Of a stretch of 19,196 bases of DNA, positions 7,839 to 14,508 are shown in pieces. Made by a program: the position numbers and the translations under genes. The notes below the pieces were generated by a model. The model made no database searches. It was not told where the DNA came from and saw only the letters and a list, made by a program, of their open reading frames with translations. The stretch spans positions 1-19,196 of the forward strand of contig JAQVZK010000005.1 in the NCBI GenBank assembly GCA_028708195.1. The letters run 5' to 3'. Position 1 is the first letter of the stretch, and each line of letters opens with the position of its first letter. The DNA is from Desulfovibrio sp. (GTDB lineage: Bacteria > Desulfobacterota > Desulfovibrionia > Desulfovibrionales > Desulfovibrionaceae).

Positions 7839-7920
7839 GCGGAGCCAGCATACCTCTTTGTTCCGTCCCTGTATATGGAGGCGGTTGTTCCCGGCGGGGG
7901 TAGAGGGATGCTGGCTCCGC
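7839..7920. repeat. large stem-loop between livF and the small hypothetical gene
   Basis: GCGGAGCCAGCAT at 7839-7851 is exactly complementary to ATGCTGGCTCCGC at 7908-7920. After one mismatch, CCTCT (7853-7857) pairs with AGAGG (7902-7906). The 44-nt apical region has further GC-rich pairing options. It sits in the leader of the small hypothetical gene on the minus strand and has no T-run after it. Confidence 0.6.
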
Positions 7921-7923
7921 AAA

Positions 7924-7962
7924 AGTTGCCGGGATTCCGCGAAAGGTAGAACGGAACCCGGC
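7924..7962 (-). terminator. intrinsic terminator after livF
   Basis: Read on the minus strand, GCCGGGTTCCG pairs with CGGAATCCCGGC (one bulged base) around a 12-nt loop, and AACTTTTG follows. It begins 14 nt after the livF stop codon, where the liv operon should end. Confidence 0.6.
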
Positions 7963-7976
7963 AGCCGCGCCTGCTG

Positions 7977-8699
7977 TCATGCGCCCAGATAGGCCGCCTT
8001 GATTTCAGGCGTATCGGCCAGTTCCGCCGCAGTGCCCTGAGCCACGATGGCCCCTGTGTCCAGCACATATCCGCGGTCTGCAACCTGAAGGGCCAGGCGG
8101 GCATTCTGCTCAACTACAATAACGGTAAGCCCTTCGCTGTTGAGTTTTTTGAAGGTGCGAAACATGTCGTACATGAGCAGCGGCGAAAGGCCCATGGAGG
8201 GTTCATCCAGAAGGATGACCGAGCAGTCAGTCATCAGTGCGCGGCCAACGGCCAGCATCTGCTGTTCGCCGCCAGAGAGGGTGTCGCTGCGCTGGTGCAT
8301 GCGTTCTTTGAGCCGGGGAAAGAGCTCAAAAACCCTTTCCATGTCTTTTTCAATGCTGACGCCCTTGCGTGTCCAGGTGGCGAGCTTGAGGTTTTCGTGC
8401 ACCGTGATGTTGCCGAAGATGTGCCTGACCTCTGGAACGAGGTCCATTTTTAGATGGGCCACAACATTGTGTGCGTCTGTCTTGATGATGTACTTGCCTT
8501 TAAAGCGGATGTCGCCGCTGAATACCGTGGGTGATTCTGGCGGCGTAAGCCGCATGACAGCCTTGAGCGTGGTGGATTTGCCCGCGCCGTTGGCCCCGAT
8601 AAGGGTGACAATCTCGCCTTCGTTCACATGAAAGGATATGCCGTGCAGGGCTTCGATCTTGCCGTATCCCGCGTAGAGATTCTCAACTTCCAGCAACAT
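7977..8699 (-). CDS. livF: branched-chain amino acid ABC transporter ATP-binding protein LivF
   Basis: 240 aa from ATG 8699, with a GGGGG site directly before it. It is one of the two ATPases that power the Liv importer on the cytoplasmic face. Visible: Walker A GANGAGKST (residues 35-43), signature LSGGEQQMLAVGRAL near residue 140, Walker B VILLDEPSMGLSP near 160, and the switch histidine position occupied within VIVVEQNARLAL, the usual LivF pattern. LivF is recognised by the short MLLEVENLYAGYGKIEALHGIS start and the EQNA motif, against LivG's longer form with EHQM. Length is normal. It starts 9 nt after the livG stop and is the last liv gene. Confidence 0.95.
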   Translation of the reverse strand: MLLEVENLYAGYGKIEALHGISFHVNEGEIVTLIGANGAGKSTTLKAVMRLTPPESPTVFSGDIRFKGKYIIKTDAHNVVAHLKMDLVPEVRHIFGNITVHENLKLATWTRKGVSIEKDMERVFELFPRLKERMHQRSDTLSGGEQQMLAVGRALMTDCSVILLDEPSMGLSPLLMYDMFRTFKKLNSEGLTVIVVEQNARLALQVADRGYVLDTGAIVAQGTAAELADTPEIKAAYLGA

Positions 8700-8708
8700 T
8701 TCGCCCCC

Positions 8709-9479
8709 TTACACGTTTTCGTCGCCCAGATATGCCTTGATGACATCCGGATTGCTTTGAATTTCATGCGGCGTGCCGCTGGCGATGGTCTGCCCGAATT
8801 CCATCACGGTGATGTGCTGACAGAGCGACATGACCACCTTCATCTGGTGTTCGATCATCCAGATGGCGATTTTGAACTGGTCGTAAATCCAGCCGATGTG
8901 CTTGATAAGGCCGTCCACGTCTGAAGAGTTGAGCCCGGCTGCGGGCTCGTCAAGCAAGAGCAGCTTGGGGTCGGTGGAGAGCGCACGGGCCAGTTCCACA
9001 CGGCGTTGCAGGCCGTAGGGCAGGTTTTTGGGCAATTCTTGCGCCACATCGCTGAGTTCCATTATCTCGAGGATATGGGTGGCCTTGTCTTTTACCCTTT
9101 TTTCTTCGCGCCCGTAGCGCCCGGTGTTGAACCACGCGTCAAGCAGGCCGTAGCCCAGGCGGCTGTATTGTGACACGCAGATGTTGTCCAGAACGGTCAT
9201 GTCGCTCCACAGGCGGATGTTCTGAAAGGTGCGCGCCATGCCCAAATTGGTCACTTCATGCGGTTCGAGCTTGGAGTGATATTTGTAGTCGTCAAAGACA
9301 ATGTCGCCTTCAGTGGCGTGATAAAATCCTGAAGCCAGGTTGAATACCGTTGTTTTACCCGCCCCGTTGGGGCCGATAAGGCCCGTCAGGCTGTTTTCCT
9401 CAATACGTATGTTGAAGCATGACAGTGCAATAAGTCCGCCGAAGCGTTGCGTCACGTCCTTCATTTCAAGCAGTGCCAA
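8709..9479 (-). CDS. livG: branched-chain amino acid ABC transporter ATP-binding protein LivG (TTG start)
   Basis: 256 aa. The start codon is TTG at 9479-9477 (giving MALLEMKDVTQRFGG), preceded by GGGGG at 6-7 nt; the next ATG is five codons further in and an in-frame stop lies upstream, so TTG is preferred. Visible: Walker A GPNGAGKT (36-43), the LivG-specific region ARTFQNIRLWSDMTVLDN, signature LPYGLQRRVELARAL, Walker B LLLLDEPAAGLN, and the H-loop in WMIEHQMKVVMSLC. It pairs with LivF as the ATPase dimer of the importer. It lies 68 nt after livM, the longest gap inside the permease part of the operon. Confidence 0.95.
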   Translation of the reverse strand: MALLEMKDVTQRFGGLIALSCFNIRIEENSLTGLIGPNGAGKTTVFNLASGFYHATEGDIVFDDYKYHSKLEPHEVTNLGMARTFQNIRLWSDMTVLDNICVSQYSRLGYGLLDAWFNTGRYGREEKRVKDKATHILEIMELSDVAQELPKNLPYGLQRRVELARALSTDPKLLLLDEPAAGLNSSDVDGLIKHIGWIYDQFKIAIWMIEHQMKVVMSLCQHITVMEFGQTIASGTPHEIQSNPDVIKAYLGDENV

Positions 9480-9547
9480 GGTTTGCCCCCAGTATGTTGT
9501 CGGTCACTAAGGCCTTTGTCCGTACAACCATGAATTGCCGCTGGCGG

Positions 9548-10708
9548 TTATTCCACGCGTGCGGTGGTGAGCAGTCTTTTCAGCCGGGGAAAGACCTGGG
9601 TGAGTTCGCGGTTGCCCAAAAGGCCTTCGGGGCGGAACTGCATGAGCAGGATGAGAATAAGGGGAATGAGCACCCACTTCCATTCCTGACTGATCATGAA
9701 GCTGTCTGGCACAAAGGGCAGGTGGTGCATGAGGTCGCTCAGGGCGGGCAGGGCGAAACGCAGCACCTCGATGAGCAGGGTAAAGAAGATGGCCGCCATT
9801 ACCGAGCCAGACAGGGAGCCCATGCCACCAAGATACACCATAACCATAGCCTCGGTGGACTTCATGATGCCGAAGCTGTTGGCGTAGATGGAACTGAACA
9901 TGTGGGCGTATACCGCGCCCGCCATGCCCGCTATGCCCGCCGACACCATAAAGGCCACCAGTTTGACCTTCTTGGTGTTGACACTCATGATTTCGGCGGC
10001 AACTTCGTTTTGGCAGACCGCAGGAATGCCCTTGCCCATTGTGCTGTTAACGAGGCGGTAGAGCATCATGATAGAAACCATGACAAGCAACACAACCCAG
10101 ATCATCATCCAGGGGATATCCGCCACGTTCTCCATAGCCCGCACTGTGGCGCGCATGCCGGAAAGGCCGCGCGGCCCGCCCACAAAATCAATGTTGATGA
10201 TAAGGGCAATGATGATGTAGTTGGCCGCGATGGTAATGATGGCCAAATAGTCGTCGCGAGTTTTGAATGAGGGCAGAGCCACCAGCAGGCCAAATATGGC
10301 GGCGGCGACCCCGGCAACCAGAATGATTACGGGAAAGAGCAGGGGGGCCAGCTCCGGAGGCAGCAGGGGTGCGCCAAGCAGCTTGTTTTGCGTGAACAGG
10401 ATGACAGAAATAAGGCCGCCCACGTAAGCGCCCACACACATGAAGCCCGCGTGCCCACATGAGAATTCGCCCATGTAGCCGTTGACGAGGTTAAGGCTTG
10501 AGGCAAAGACGATATTGATGCCCATAAACTTGAGCACAGAAAGCCAGTAGCCGTCCAGCCACGAGAATTGCTCGGCGCAGATAAGCAATACGCCGACAAT
10601 CAAAAACAGCAGGCAATCAACCTTTTTCTGGCTGACGACGCGTTTTACGGCATAACCAAAGCAGAGCAGGGCAAAGATCGCAAGTAATGTTTGCACAATG
10701 GTAAGCAT
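9548..10708 (-). CDS. livM: branched-chain amino acid ABC transporter permease LivM
   Basis: 386 aa from ATG 10708 with GGAG upstream. A very hydrophobic inner-membrane protein with about ten predicted helices. The family region NLVNGYMGEFSCGHAGFMCVGAYVGG lies near residues 76-101. A cytoplasmic loop contains SVNTKKVKLVAFMVSAGIAGMAGAVYAH, the coupling-helix area that contacts the ATPases. The order and spacing after livH (12 nt) support its role as the second permease. Length is within the family range. The substrate is called from the operon type; related transporters may take other amino acids or amides. Confidence 0.94.
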   Translation of the reverse strand: MLTIVQTLLAIFALLCFGYAVKRVVSQKKVDCLLFLIVGVLLICAEQFSWLDGYWLSVLKFMGINIVFASSLNLVNGYMGEFSCGHAGFMCVGAYVGGLISVILFTQNKLLGAPLLPPELAPLLFPVIILVAGVAAAIFGLLVALPSFKTRDDYLAIITIAANYIIIALIINIDFVGGPRGLSGMRATVRAMENVADIPWMMIWVVLLVMVSIMMLYRLVNSTMGKGIPAVCQNEVAAEIMSVNTKKVKLVAFMVSAGIAGMAGAVYAHMFSSIYANSFGIMKSTEAMVMVYLGGMGSLSGSVMAAIFFTLLIEVLRFALPALSDLMHHLPFVPDSFMISQEWKWVLIPLILILLMQFRPEGLLGNRELTQVFPRLKRLLTTARVE

Positions 10709-10720
10709 CTCAGACTCCGG

Positions 10721-11635
10721 CTAAATTTTGGTCGTTTGGGGGGTTCCAAAAATGCCTGTGGGCCGCATCCACAGTATGAGCAGCAGAATGGTGAAGGAGA
10801 AAAGGTCCATATAGGTAGATGGCAAAAACGCCACCACCATAATCTCCACAAAAGCCAGCAAAAAGCCGCCCACAAATGCTCCGCGTATGTCGCCAATGCC
10901 GCCCACAACGGCAGCGATAAAGGCTTTCCAGCCGATCATGGCGCCCATGTAGGGTTCGAGTGTGGGATAGCACATGGCAAAGAGCATGCCCCCCAGCCCG
11001 GCAATGCCCGAGCCGAGAATAAATGTGACCACAATGACGCTGTCCAGAGGAATGCCCATAAGGGGCAGGGCGAAACGGTCCCAGGACACGGCGCGCATGG
11101 CCATGCCCACCTTGGTGCGCGTGACGATGGTTTGTAAGGCGATAAAAACAAGAATGGCCGCCACAATGACCCATACCTTCAGGTTGGTGATCACCAGCGG
11201 GCCAATGGAAAAGATGGTTTTGTCAATCAGTTCTGGCAGCTTGCGTTTGGTGGCTCCCAGGATGGCAAGGTTGCCATTTTCAAGAATAAGCCCACACATA
11301 AGGGCTGTGATGACCACGTAAAGGCGGTGAGCGCCCTTGCGGCGCAGAGGCCGATAGGCCACGCGCTCAATGGTTACGCCCACAAAAGCCGTAAGAATCA
11401 TGGTCAGCGGAATGGTCAGCCAGAGTACGGCTTGCTGCGGCAAGCCAAGGCCGTCACCAGAAATGAGCCAGGTTGAGACAAAAAAGGCAATGTACGCGCC
11501 CACCATGAAAATATCGCCGTGGGCAAAGTTGATGAGCCGCAGCACCCCGTACACCAGAGTGTAGCCCAAGGCTATCAGCGCGTAAAAACTTCCCCATTGC
11601 AGTGCGTTGAGCATCTGCTGCAAAAAAAAGTCCAT
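10721..11635 (-). CDS. livH: branched-chain amino acid ABC transporter permease LivH
   Basis: 304 aa from ATG 11635 (MDFFLQQMLNALQWGSFYAL). The ribosome binding site is weak (GGGTG), which is odd for this operon. Family features: ALIALGYTLVYGVLRLINFAHGDIFMVGAY near residues 20-50, and IGWKAFIAAVVGGIGDIRGAFVGG, the conserved permease loop, near 235-258. About eight hydrophobic helices are visible. It forms the membrane channel with LivM. A terminator-like hairpin lies in the 181-nt gap separating it from livK, so its expression is probably lower than that of the binding protein. Confidence 0.94.
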   Translation of the reverse strand: MDFFLQQMLNALQWGSFYALIALGYTLVYGVLRLINFAHGDIFMVGAYIAFFVSTWLISGDGLGLPQQAVLWLTIPLTMILTAFVGVTIERVAYRPLRRKGAHRLYVVITALMCGLILENGNLAILGATKRKLPELIDKTIFSIGPLVITNLKVWVIVAAILVFIALQTIVTRTKVGMAMRAVSWDRFALPLMGIPLDSVIVVTFILGSGIAGLGGMLFAMCYPTLEPYMGAMIGWKAFIAAVVGGIGDIRGAFVGGFLLAFVEIMVVAFLPSTYMDLFSFTILLLILWMRPTGIFGTPQTTKI

Positions 11636-11735
11636 AGGGCACCCGATTCGGTATCAGCAGTTGGGGTTTTTTTCGGCGTCAGGTCGCGCAGAGGGGATGG
11701 GCCTAAGCCCATATGCGCGGCCAGTACCGGAAAAA

Positions 11736-11791
11736 CCCGCAGGCAGTGTGCGCCGTGTGTGCCCGCCCCCCGCGGGCACACACGGCCTGCC
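11736..11791 (-). terminator. partial terminator between livK and livH
   Basis: GCCGTGTGTGCCCGC (11752-11766) pairs perfectly with GCGGGCACACACGGC (11772-11786) around five Cs; the outer GGCAG/CTGCC adds more pairing with a bulge. On the minus strand the stem is followed by GCGGGTTTTTCC. This is a strong stem with a short, displaced T-run, which fits incomplete termination after the binding-protein gene. Confidence 0.6.
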
Positions 11792-11816
11792 ATCCCAGGC
11801 TTGTCAGCAGGTCTGG

Positions 11817-12986
11817 CTATTTGGGGCAGACAGATTCAACGAAGGCGAAGCTGCCACTGTCCGTAACGCGCACGATAACGGCGCATTTGATGGGGTCGTG
11901 GTTGGCGTCGAACTTCATGCTGCCAGTAATGCCGTCGAAGTTTTCAAGGTTGGACATGTTATCACGGATGACCTTACGCTGCTTCTTGAGGTCGGGGTCA
12001 ACCTTGCCGCCATTCTGAATGGCCTTCAGCACGATATTGATGGAGTCCCAGGTAAGGGCGGCAACGTCGTCAGGCACATAGCCGTACTTGGCCTTGTACT
12101 TGTCGATGAATTCCTTGGTTTTGCCCGTGGCGCCTTCGGCTGTGTAGTGGGTAGAGAAATACTGGCCCACGCAGTCTTTGCCGCAAAGGTTGAACAGCTC
12201 AGCCGAACCCCAGGCATCGGAACCCATGAAGGGGCCCTTGTAGCCGAGGTCACGCGCCTGCGGCACGATAAGGGCTGCAAAGCTGTAGTTTTCGGGCACA
12301 AAGATAAAGTCGGGCTTGGCCGCGACGATCTTGGTCAATTGGGCCGAAAAGTCCTGGTCTTTGGGGCCGTGGGATTCCATAGCGACCACAGATCCCTTGC
12401 CATGCACTTTTTCAAAGGCGTCCTTAAAGTTGTCGGCCAAGCCCTTGGAATAGTCGTTGGACACTTCATAGAGCACAGCGGCCTTTTTGGCCTTGAACTG
12501 CTTGCTGGCGAAATCCACGGCTACAGGAGCCTGGAAGGGGTCAAGAAAAGCGCCGCGGAACACCCATGGGCGGCCGTTGGTGGCGTCGGGGTTGGTGGAC
12601 CAGGGGGTGATCAGGGGGACTTCTTCGTCATTGGCCACACCACCAGCGGGAACGGCCTGGCGCGAAGACTGGGGGCCCACGATAGCGTGAACTTTGTCGC
12701 GCTCAATGAGTTTGAGGGTGACGTTAACGGCGGATTCAGGCTTGGATTCATTGTCTTCATAAATGAATTCAAGCGGATAAAATTTGTCGCCGACTTTGAG
12801 GCCGCCCTTGGCGTTGATTTCTTCTTTCAGCATTTCAGCGGCAAATTTTGAACCTTCGCCCACCTTGGGGATTTCACCCGTAAGGGGGATAGGGAAGCCA
12901 ATTTTGATAGGCTTTTCTGCCGCAAGGGCCGCCTGCCCCATAAAGAGTGACAGAGCACAAGCCGTCGCCAACTTGAACAATTTCAT
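11817..12986 (-). CDS. livK: branched-chain amino acid ABC transporter substrate-binding protein
   Basis: 389 aa from ATG 12986, with GGGAGGC upstream. Residues 1-22 are a Sec signal peptide (MKLFKLATACALSLFMGQAALA, cleavage before AEKP). The mature protein is a type 1 periplasmic binding protein: IKIGFPIPLTGE at the start, then AAEMLKEEINAKGG, HAIVGPQSSRQAVPAG, and the second lobe AAVLYEVSNDYSKGLADNF. It delivers leucine, isoleucine, valine or a related ligand to LivHM; the ligand cannot be fixed from sequence alone. The LCGKDC cysteine pair and a Cys close to the C-terminus may form disulfides. First gene of the liv operon, behind a sigma-54 type promoter. Confidence 0.93.
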   Translation of the reverse strand: MKLFKLATACALSLFMGQAALAAEKPIKIGFPIPLTGEIPKVGEGSKFAAEMLKEEINAKGGLKVGDKFYPLEFIYEDNESKPESAVNVTLKLIERDKVHAIVGPQSSRQAVPAGGVANDEEVPLITPWSTNPDATNGRPWVFRGAFLDPFQAPVAVDFASKQFKAKKAAVLYEVSNDYSKGLADNFKDAFEKVHGKGSVVAMESHGPKDQDFSAQLTKIVAAKPDFIFVPENYSFAALIVPQARDLGYKGPFMGSDAWGSAELFNLCGKDCVGQYFSTHYTAEGATGKTKEFIDKYKAKYGYVPDDVAALTWDSINIVLKAIQNGGKVDPDLKKQRKVIRDNMSNLENFDGITGSMKFDANHDPIKCAVIVRVTDSGSFAFVESVCPK

Positions 12987-13046
12987 GAAAGCCTCCCAGT
13001 GGTTTGCGTGCGGGGTGAAATATTTCGACCCAGTAAAGAGTATATA

Positions 13047-13062
13047 AGCAAAAAAGGTTCCA
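13047..13062 (-). promoter_or_regulatory. sigma-54 (RpoN) promoter of livK
   Basis: On the minus strand TGGAACCTTTTTTGCT fits the -24/-12 consensus TGGCACG-N4-TTGCW at all but two positions, with the essential GG and GC exactly 10 nt apart. The implied start is near 13036, giving a 50-nt leader to livK. A sigma-70 type TATACT occurs just downstream but lacks a -35 at proper distance. Confidence 0.65.
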
Positions 13063-13166
13063 TATTTGTAAGATGCTTAAAATAAATAACTAATTTAAAT
13101 GACGCGCCCAAAAAACTTACAGAAGGGTAATTTTAATCAAAAAATTATTACCAGTGTGTAGAAAAC

Positions 13167-13180
13167 AGCCAGAACTGGCT
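13167..13180. promoter_or_regulatory. dyad, possible enhancer-binding protein site for the liv promoter
   Basis: AGCCAG-AA-CTGGCT is a perfect inverted repeat centred about 137 bp upstream of the predicted sigma-54 start, the usual distance for an activator site. A second, shorter dyad GGCTAATAGCC lies at 13246-13256. Function is inference. Confidence 0.4.
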
Positions 13181-13234
13181 TTATTGACTGGGGTGTGGTG
13201 AGGGTGTGATTTTTGGTACAGGTGAAAAAATATT

Positions 13235-13447
13235 GTGAAAAAACGGGCTAATAGCCTTAACACTGTTATTTATCAGAATAAAAAAATGGATAGATTTTTT
13301 TTGCGCCGCAATGCAAAAAATGCGGTTTTTGAGGCTGAATGGTTGTACAACCAGCTAAAATCATTAAGTGTTTACATTCATAAGCGCTTTAGGAGTGCCC
13401 CTAACCGTATGTACATATATGTAGAAAATTGCAGGGTAAAAGATTGA
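13235..13447 (+). CDS. weak small ORF, unrecognised
   Basis: 70 codons plus stop from a GTG at 13235, with AGGTGA about 9 nt upstream. The product (MKKRANSLNTVIYQNKKMDR...) is basic, with YNQLKSLSVYIHKRF as its best helix; I recognise nothing in it. The AT-rich codon use differs from all neighbours. It may be chance in AT-rich DNA, or a small gene read divergently from livK. Confidence 0.2.
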   Translation: MKKRANSLNTVIYQNKKMDRFFLRRNAKNAVFEAEWLYNQLKSLSVYIHKRFRSAPNRMYIYVENCRVKD

Positions 13448-13506
13448 TATTTTAGATAATTTTAGAAATAGTATTGTAATTGTGATAGTTATATATAAAT
13501 AATCAT

Positions 13507-13524
13507 TTCTACGCATGCGTAGAA
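13507..13524. promoter_or_regulatory. 18-bp perfect palindrome
   Basis: TTCTACGCATGCGTAGAA equals its own reverse complement. It sits at the border between AT-rich DNA and a GC-normal stretch. It could be a binding site for a dimeric regulator; no target gene is evident. Confidence 0.4.
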
Positions 13525-13831
13525 CTTTGGACGCAACCAATATTTCCTGTCCCGCTGGCAGAGGCCCAAAACAGAGGACAGGCTGACCCTGTGGGGGGAT
13601 GTTGCGCCGGCATTGGCTCTATATCTCCTTACGACGCAGCGGGTTGAGCAGGAAAAAGCTCTTGCTGGTTTGCTGTTCTCTATTGGGTGGGGTATCGCGC
13701 ACAGTTTCATCGGCTCATTGCAGGAAGAATATGCAAGCCCCATGCCGAAAAAAAAGAAGAGCAGGAAGCCCCTGCTCTTCGGTACTGCCATTGGGGCATG
13801 CCCAATAAAAAATGGAGGAACGGCGCTATAG
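13523..13831 (+). pseudogene. possible 5'-truncated gene remnant (membrane protein tail)
   Basis: The frame is open from just after a TAG at 13520 to the stop at 13829-13831 and has no ATG or GTG with a ribosome binding site; a TTG at 13613 is the only usual alternative start. The reading is protein-like: FLSRWQRPKTEDRLTLWGD, then VAPALALYLLTTQRVEQEK, then LAGLLFSIGWGIAHSFIGSL, which looks like a membrane helix, then a Lys/Arg-rich stretch. The last 80 bases coincide with the terminator of the opposite gene, so the true end may be earlier. I do not recognise the family. Chance cannot be excluded. Confidence 0.25.
13748..13780 (-). terminator. strong intrinsic terminator of the small membrane protein gene
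   Basis: On the minus strand GAAGAGCAGG, a 5-nt loop GGCTT and CCTGCTCTTC are followed at once by eight Ts. It lies 45 nt after the stop codon at 13826. Confidence 0.85.
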
Positions 13832-14113
13832 CTTCTTTTTACTCTTGAAGCTCCGGTAAATAAAGAAGATGGCACCTGCGGCCAGGGGAATGCCCAGATA
13901 GGTCAGCATATTCCAGCTTTCCTGCACCTCAAAATCTGACAGGTCGGCGAACATGCGCTCCAATAAATAAAGGACAAAAAGCAGGAACAGGCCAGTGAAA
14001 AGCGGATGGTACCAGAAAAACCTGAAACCGCGCTTTTTAAGCATGTGGTACACCCAGATAAAGAGTAGGGCGATGCCGAAGCCCACCAGTGCCCACGTTA
14101 CATGTGTACTCAT
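13826..14113 (-). CDS. small hypothetical membrane protein, three helices
   Basis: 95 aa from ATG 14113, behind a near-ideal AGGAGG site at 6 nt. Three hydrophobic segments are visible: ALVGFGIALLFIWVYHML (about 8-25), PLFTGLFLLFVLYLLERM (about 37-54) and MLTYLGIPLAAGAIFFIYRS (about 69-88), followed by a basic end SKKKL. There is no cleavable signal pattern, so it is an inner-membrane protein. I do not recognise the family and see no catalytic motif. It is a single-gene unit with its own terminator and a leader containing two direct repeats. Confidence 0.8.
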   Translation of the reverse strand: MSTHVTWALVGFGIALLFIWVYHMLKKRGFRFFWYHPLFTGLFLLFVLYLLERMFADLSDFEVQESWNMLTYLGIPLAAGAIFFIYRSFKSKKKL

Positions 14114-14132
14114 GCTTCCTCCTGTTTTATAC

Positions 14133-14166
14133 CTTAGTATGCTGCCCTTGGGACATCTTAGTATGC
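14133..14166. repeat. paired direct repeat CTTAGTATGC in the leader of the small membrane protein gene
   Basis: The 10-base unit occurs at 14133-14142 and 14157-14166, 24 bp apart (a little over two helical turns), 20-53 bp upstream of the minus-strand start. The spacing suits two dimers or half-sites on one face of the helix, but the upstream repeat (CATACT) could also be part of a -10 element. Confidence 0.35.
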
Positions 14167-14265
14167 CAGTTCATATAATCATGAAATTACAGTTAATGCC
14201 ATATAAAAATCCATGCCATTTGTGGAAGGGAGGCTTGAAGAGGAGAGAATTTTTAATAGGAGCTA

Positions 14266-14433
14266 ATGTTTTTTGGGCGTTCTACGATAGGAATTGATAT
14301 CAGGAAGGTAGGTAAAATTATGTGTTTCCGTATACGCGCCGTCGTCGGGGCGGCTTGCTTGGCTTTACTTTGCAGGCAGCGGCCCAATTTTGGGCTGCCT
14401 GATGTGCCGGAAATATTAAATTTTACATATTAA
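14266..14433 (+). CDS. possible small ORF, 55 aa
   Basis: ATG 14266 follows AGGAG at a short distance (3 nt); a second in-frame ATG at 14320 follows AGGAAGGTAGG and would give 37 aa. The second half contains a signal-like stretch (RIRAVVGAACLALLC). There is no known family. The hairpin at 14373-14401 lies inside the frame, which weakens the case. Confidence 0.2.
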   Translation: MFFGRSTIGIDIRKVGKIMCFRIRAVVGAACLALLCRQRPNFGLPDVPEILNFTY

Positions 14434-14439
14434 AAGCAG

Positions 14440-14468
14440 TTGTCAACGCCTGCAGCTTGGCATACATG
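14440..14468 (+). promoter_or_regulatory. candidate promoter of the chemoreceptor gene
   Basis: TTGTCA (14440-14445) and TACATG (14463-14468) are 17 nt apart, ending 40 nt before the start codon. The -35 match is good and the -10 match weak. No sigma-28 type site was seen. Confidence 0.3.
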
Positions 14469-14508
14469 CGAAGTTGCCTGATCCACCTCAGCGTCGGGGG
14501 AACGCACA

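Larger units (their letters stand above)
12987..13825. other. 839-bp region without a firm gene, AT-rich in its first two thirds
   Basis: Bases 13020-13510 are much richer in A and T than the rest of the window; from about 13525 the GC content returns to normal. Contents: the liv promoter and dyads, a weak plus-strand ORF (13235-13447), a weak hairpin CCGCA/TGCGG with TTTTT (13306-13330), an 18-bp palindrome (13507-13524), an open frame lacking a start codon (13523-13831) and a strong minus-strand terminator (13748-13780). Confidence 0.6.
14114..14508. other. divergent spacer between small membrane protein gene and chemoreceptor gene
   Basis: 395 bases holding the direct repeats, a possible 55-aa ORF (14266-14433), a hairpin CAGGCAGC/GCTGCCTG at 14373-14401 and a candidate chemoreceptor promoter. 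No firm gene or RNA is seen. Confidence 0.6.

Noticed and set aside
9473..10270. 265-codon open frame on the plus strand
   Set aside because: It is antisense to livM; the His- and Gln-rich composition is an artefact of the opposite strand of a membrane protein gene.
11607..12851. 414-codon open frame on the plus strand
   Set aside because: It is antisense to livK and the livK-livH spacer, with no domain sense, and it crosses the terminator hairpin.
13489..13875. 128-codon minus-strand frame downstream of the 95-aa gene
   Set aside because: It starts inside the 95-aa gene in another frame and runs through that gene's strong terminator.
14452..14485. Possible sigma-54 site (TGGCAT ... TTGCC) before the chemoreceptor
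   Set aside because: GG and GC are about 15 nt apart instead of 10, so it cannot work as a -24/-12 promoter.
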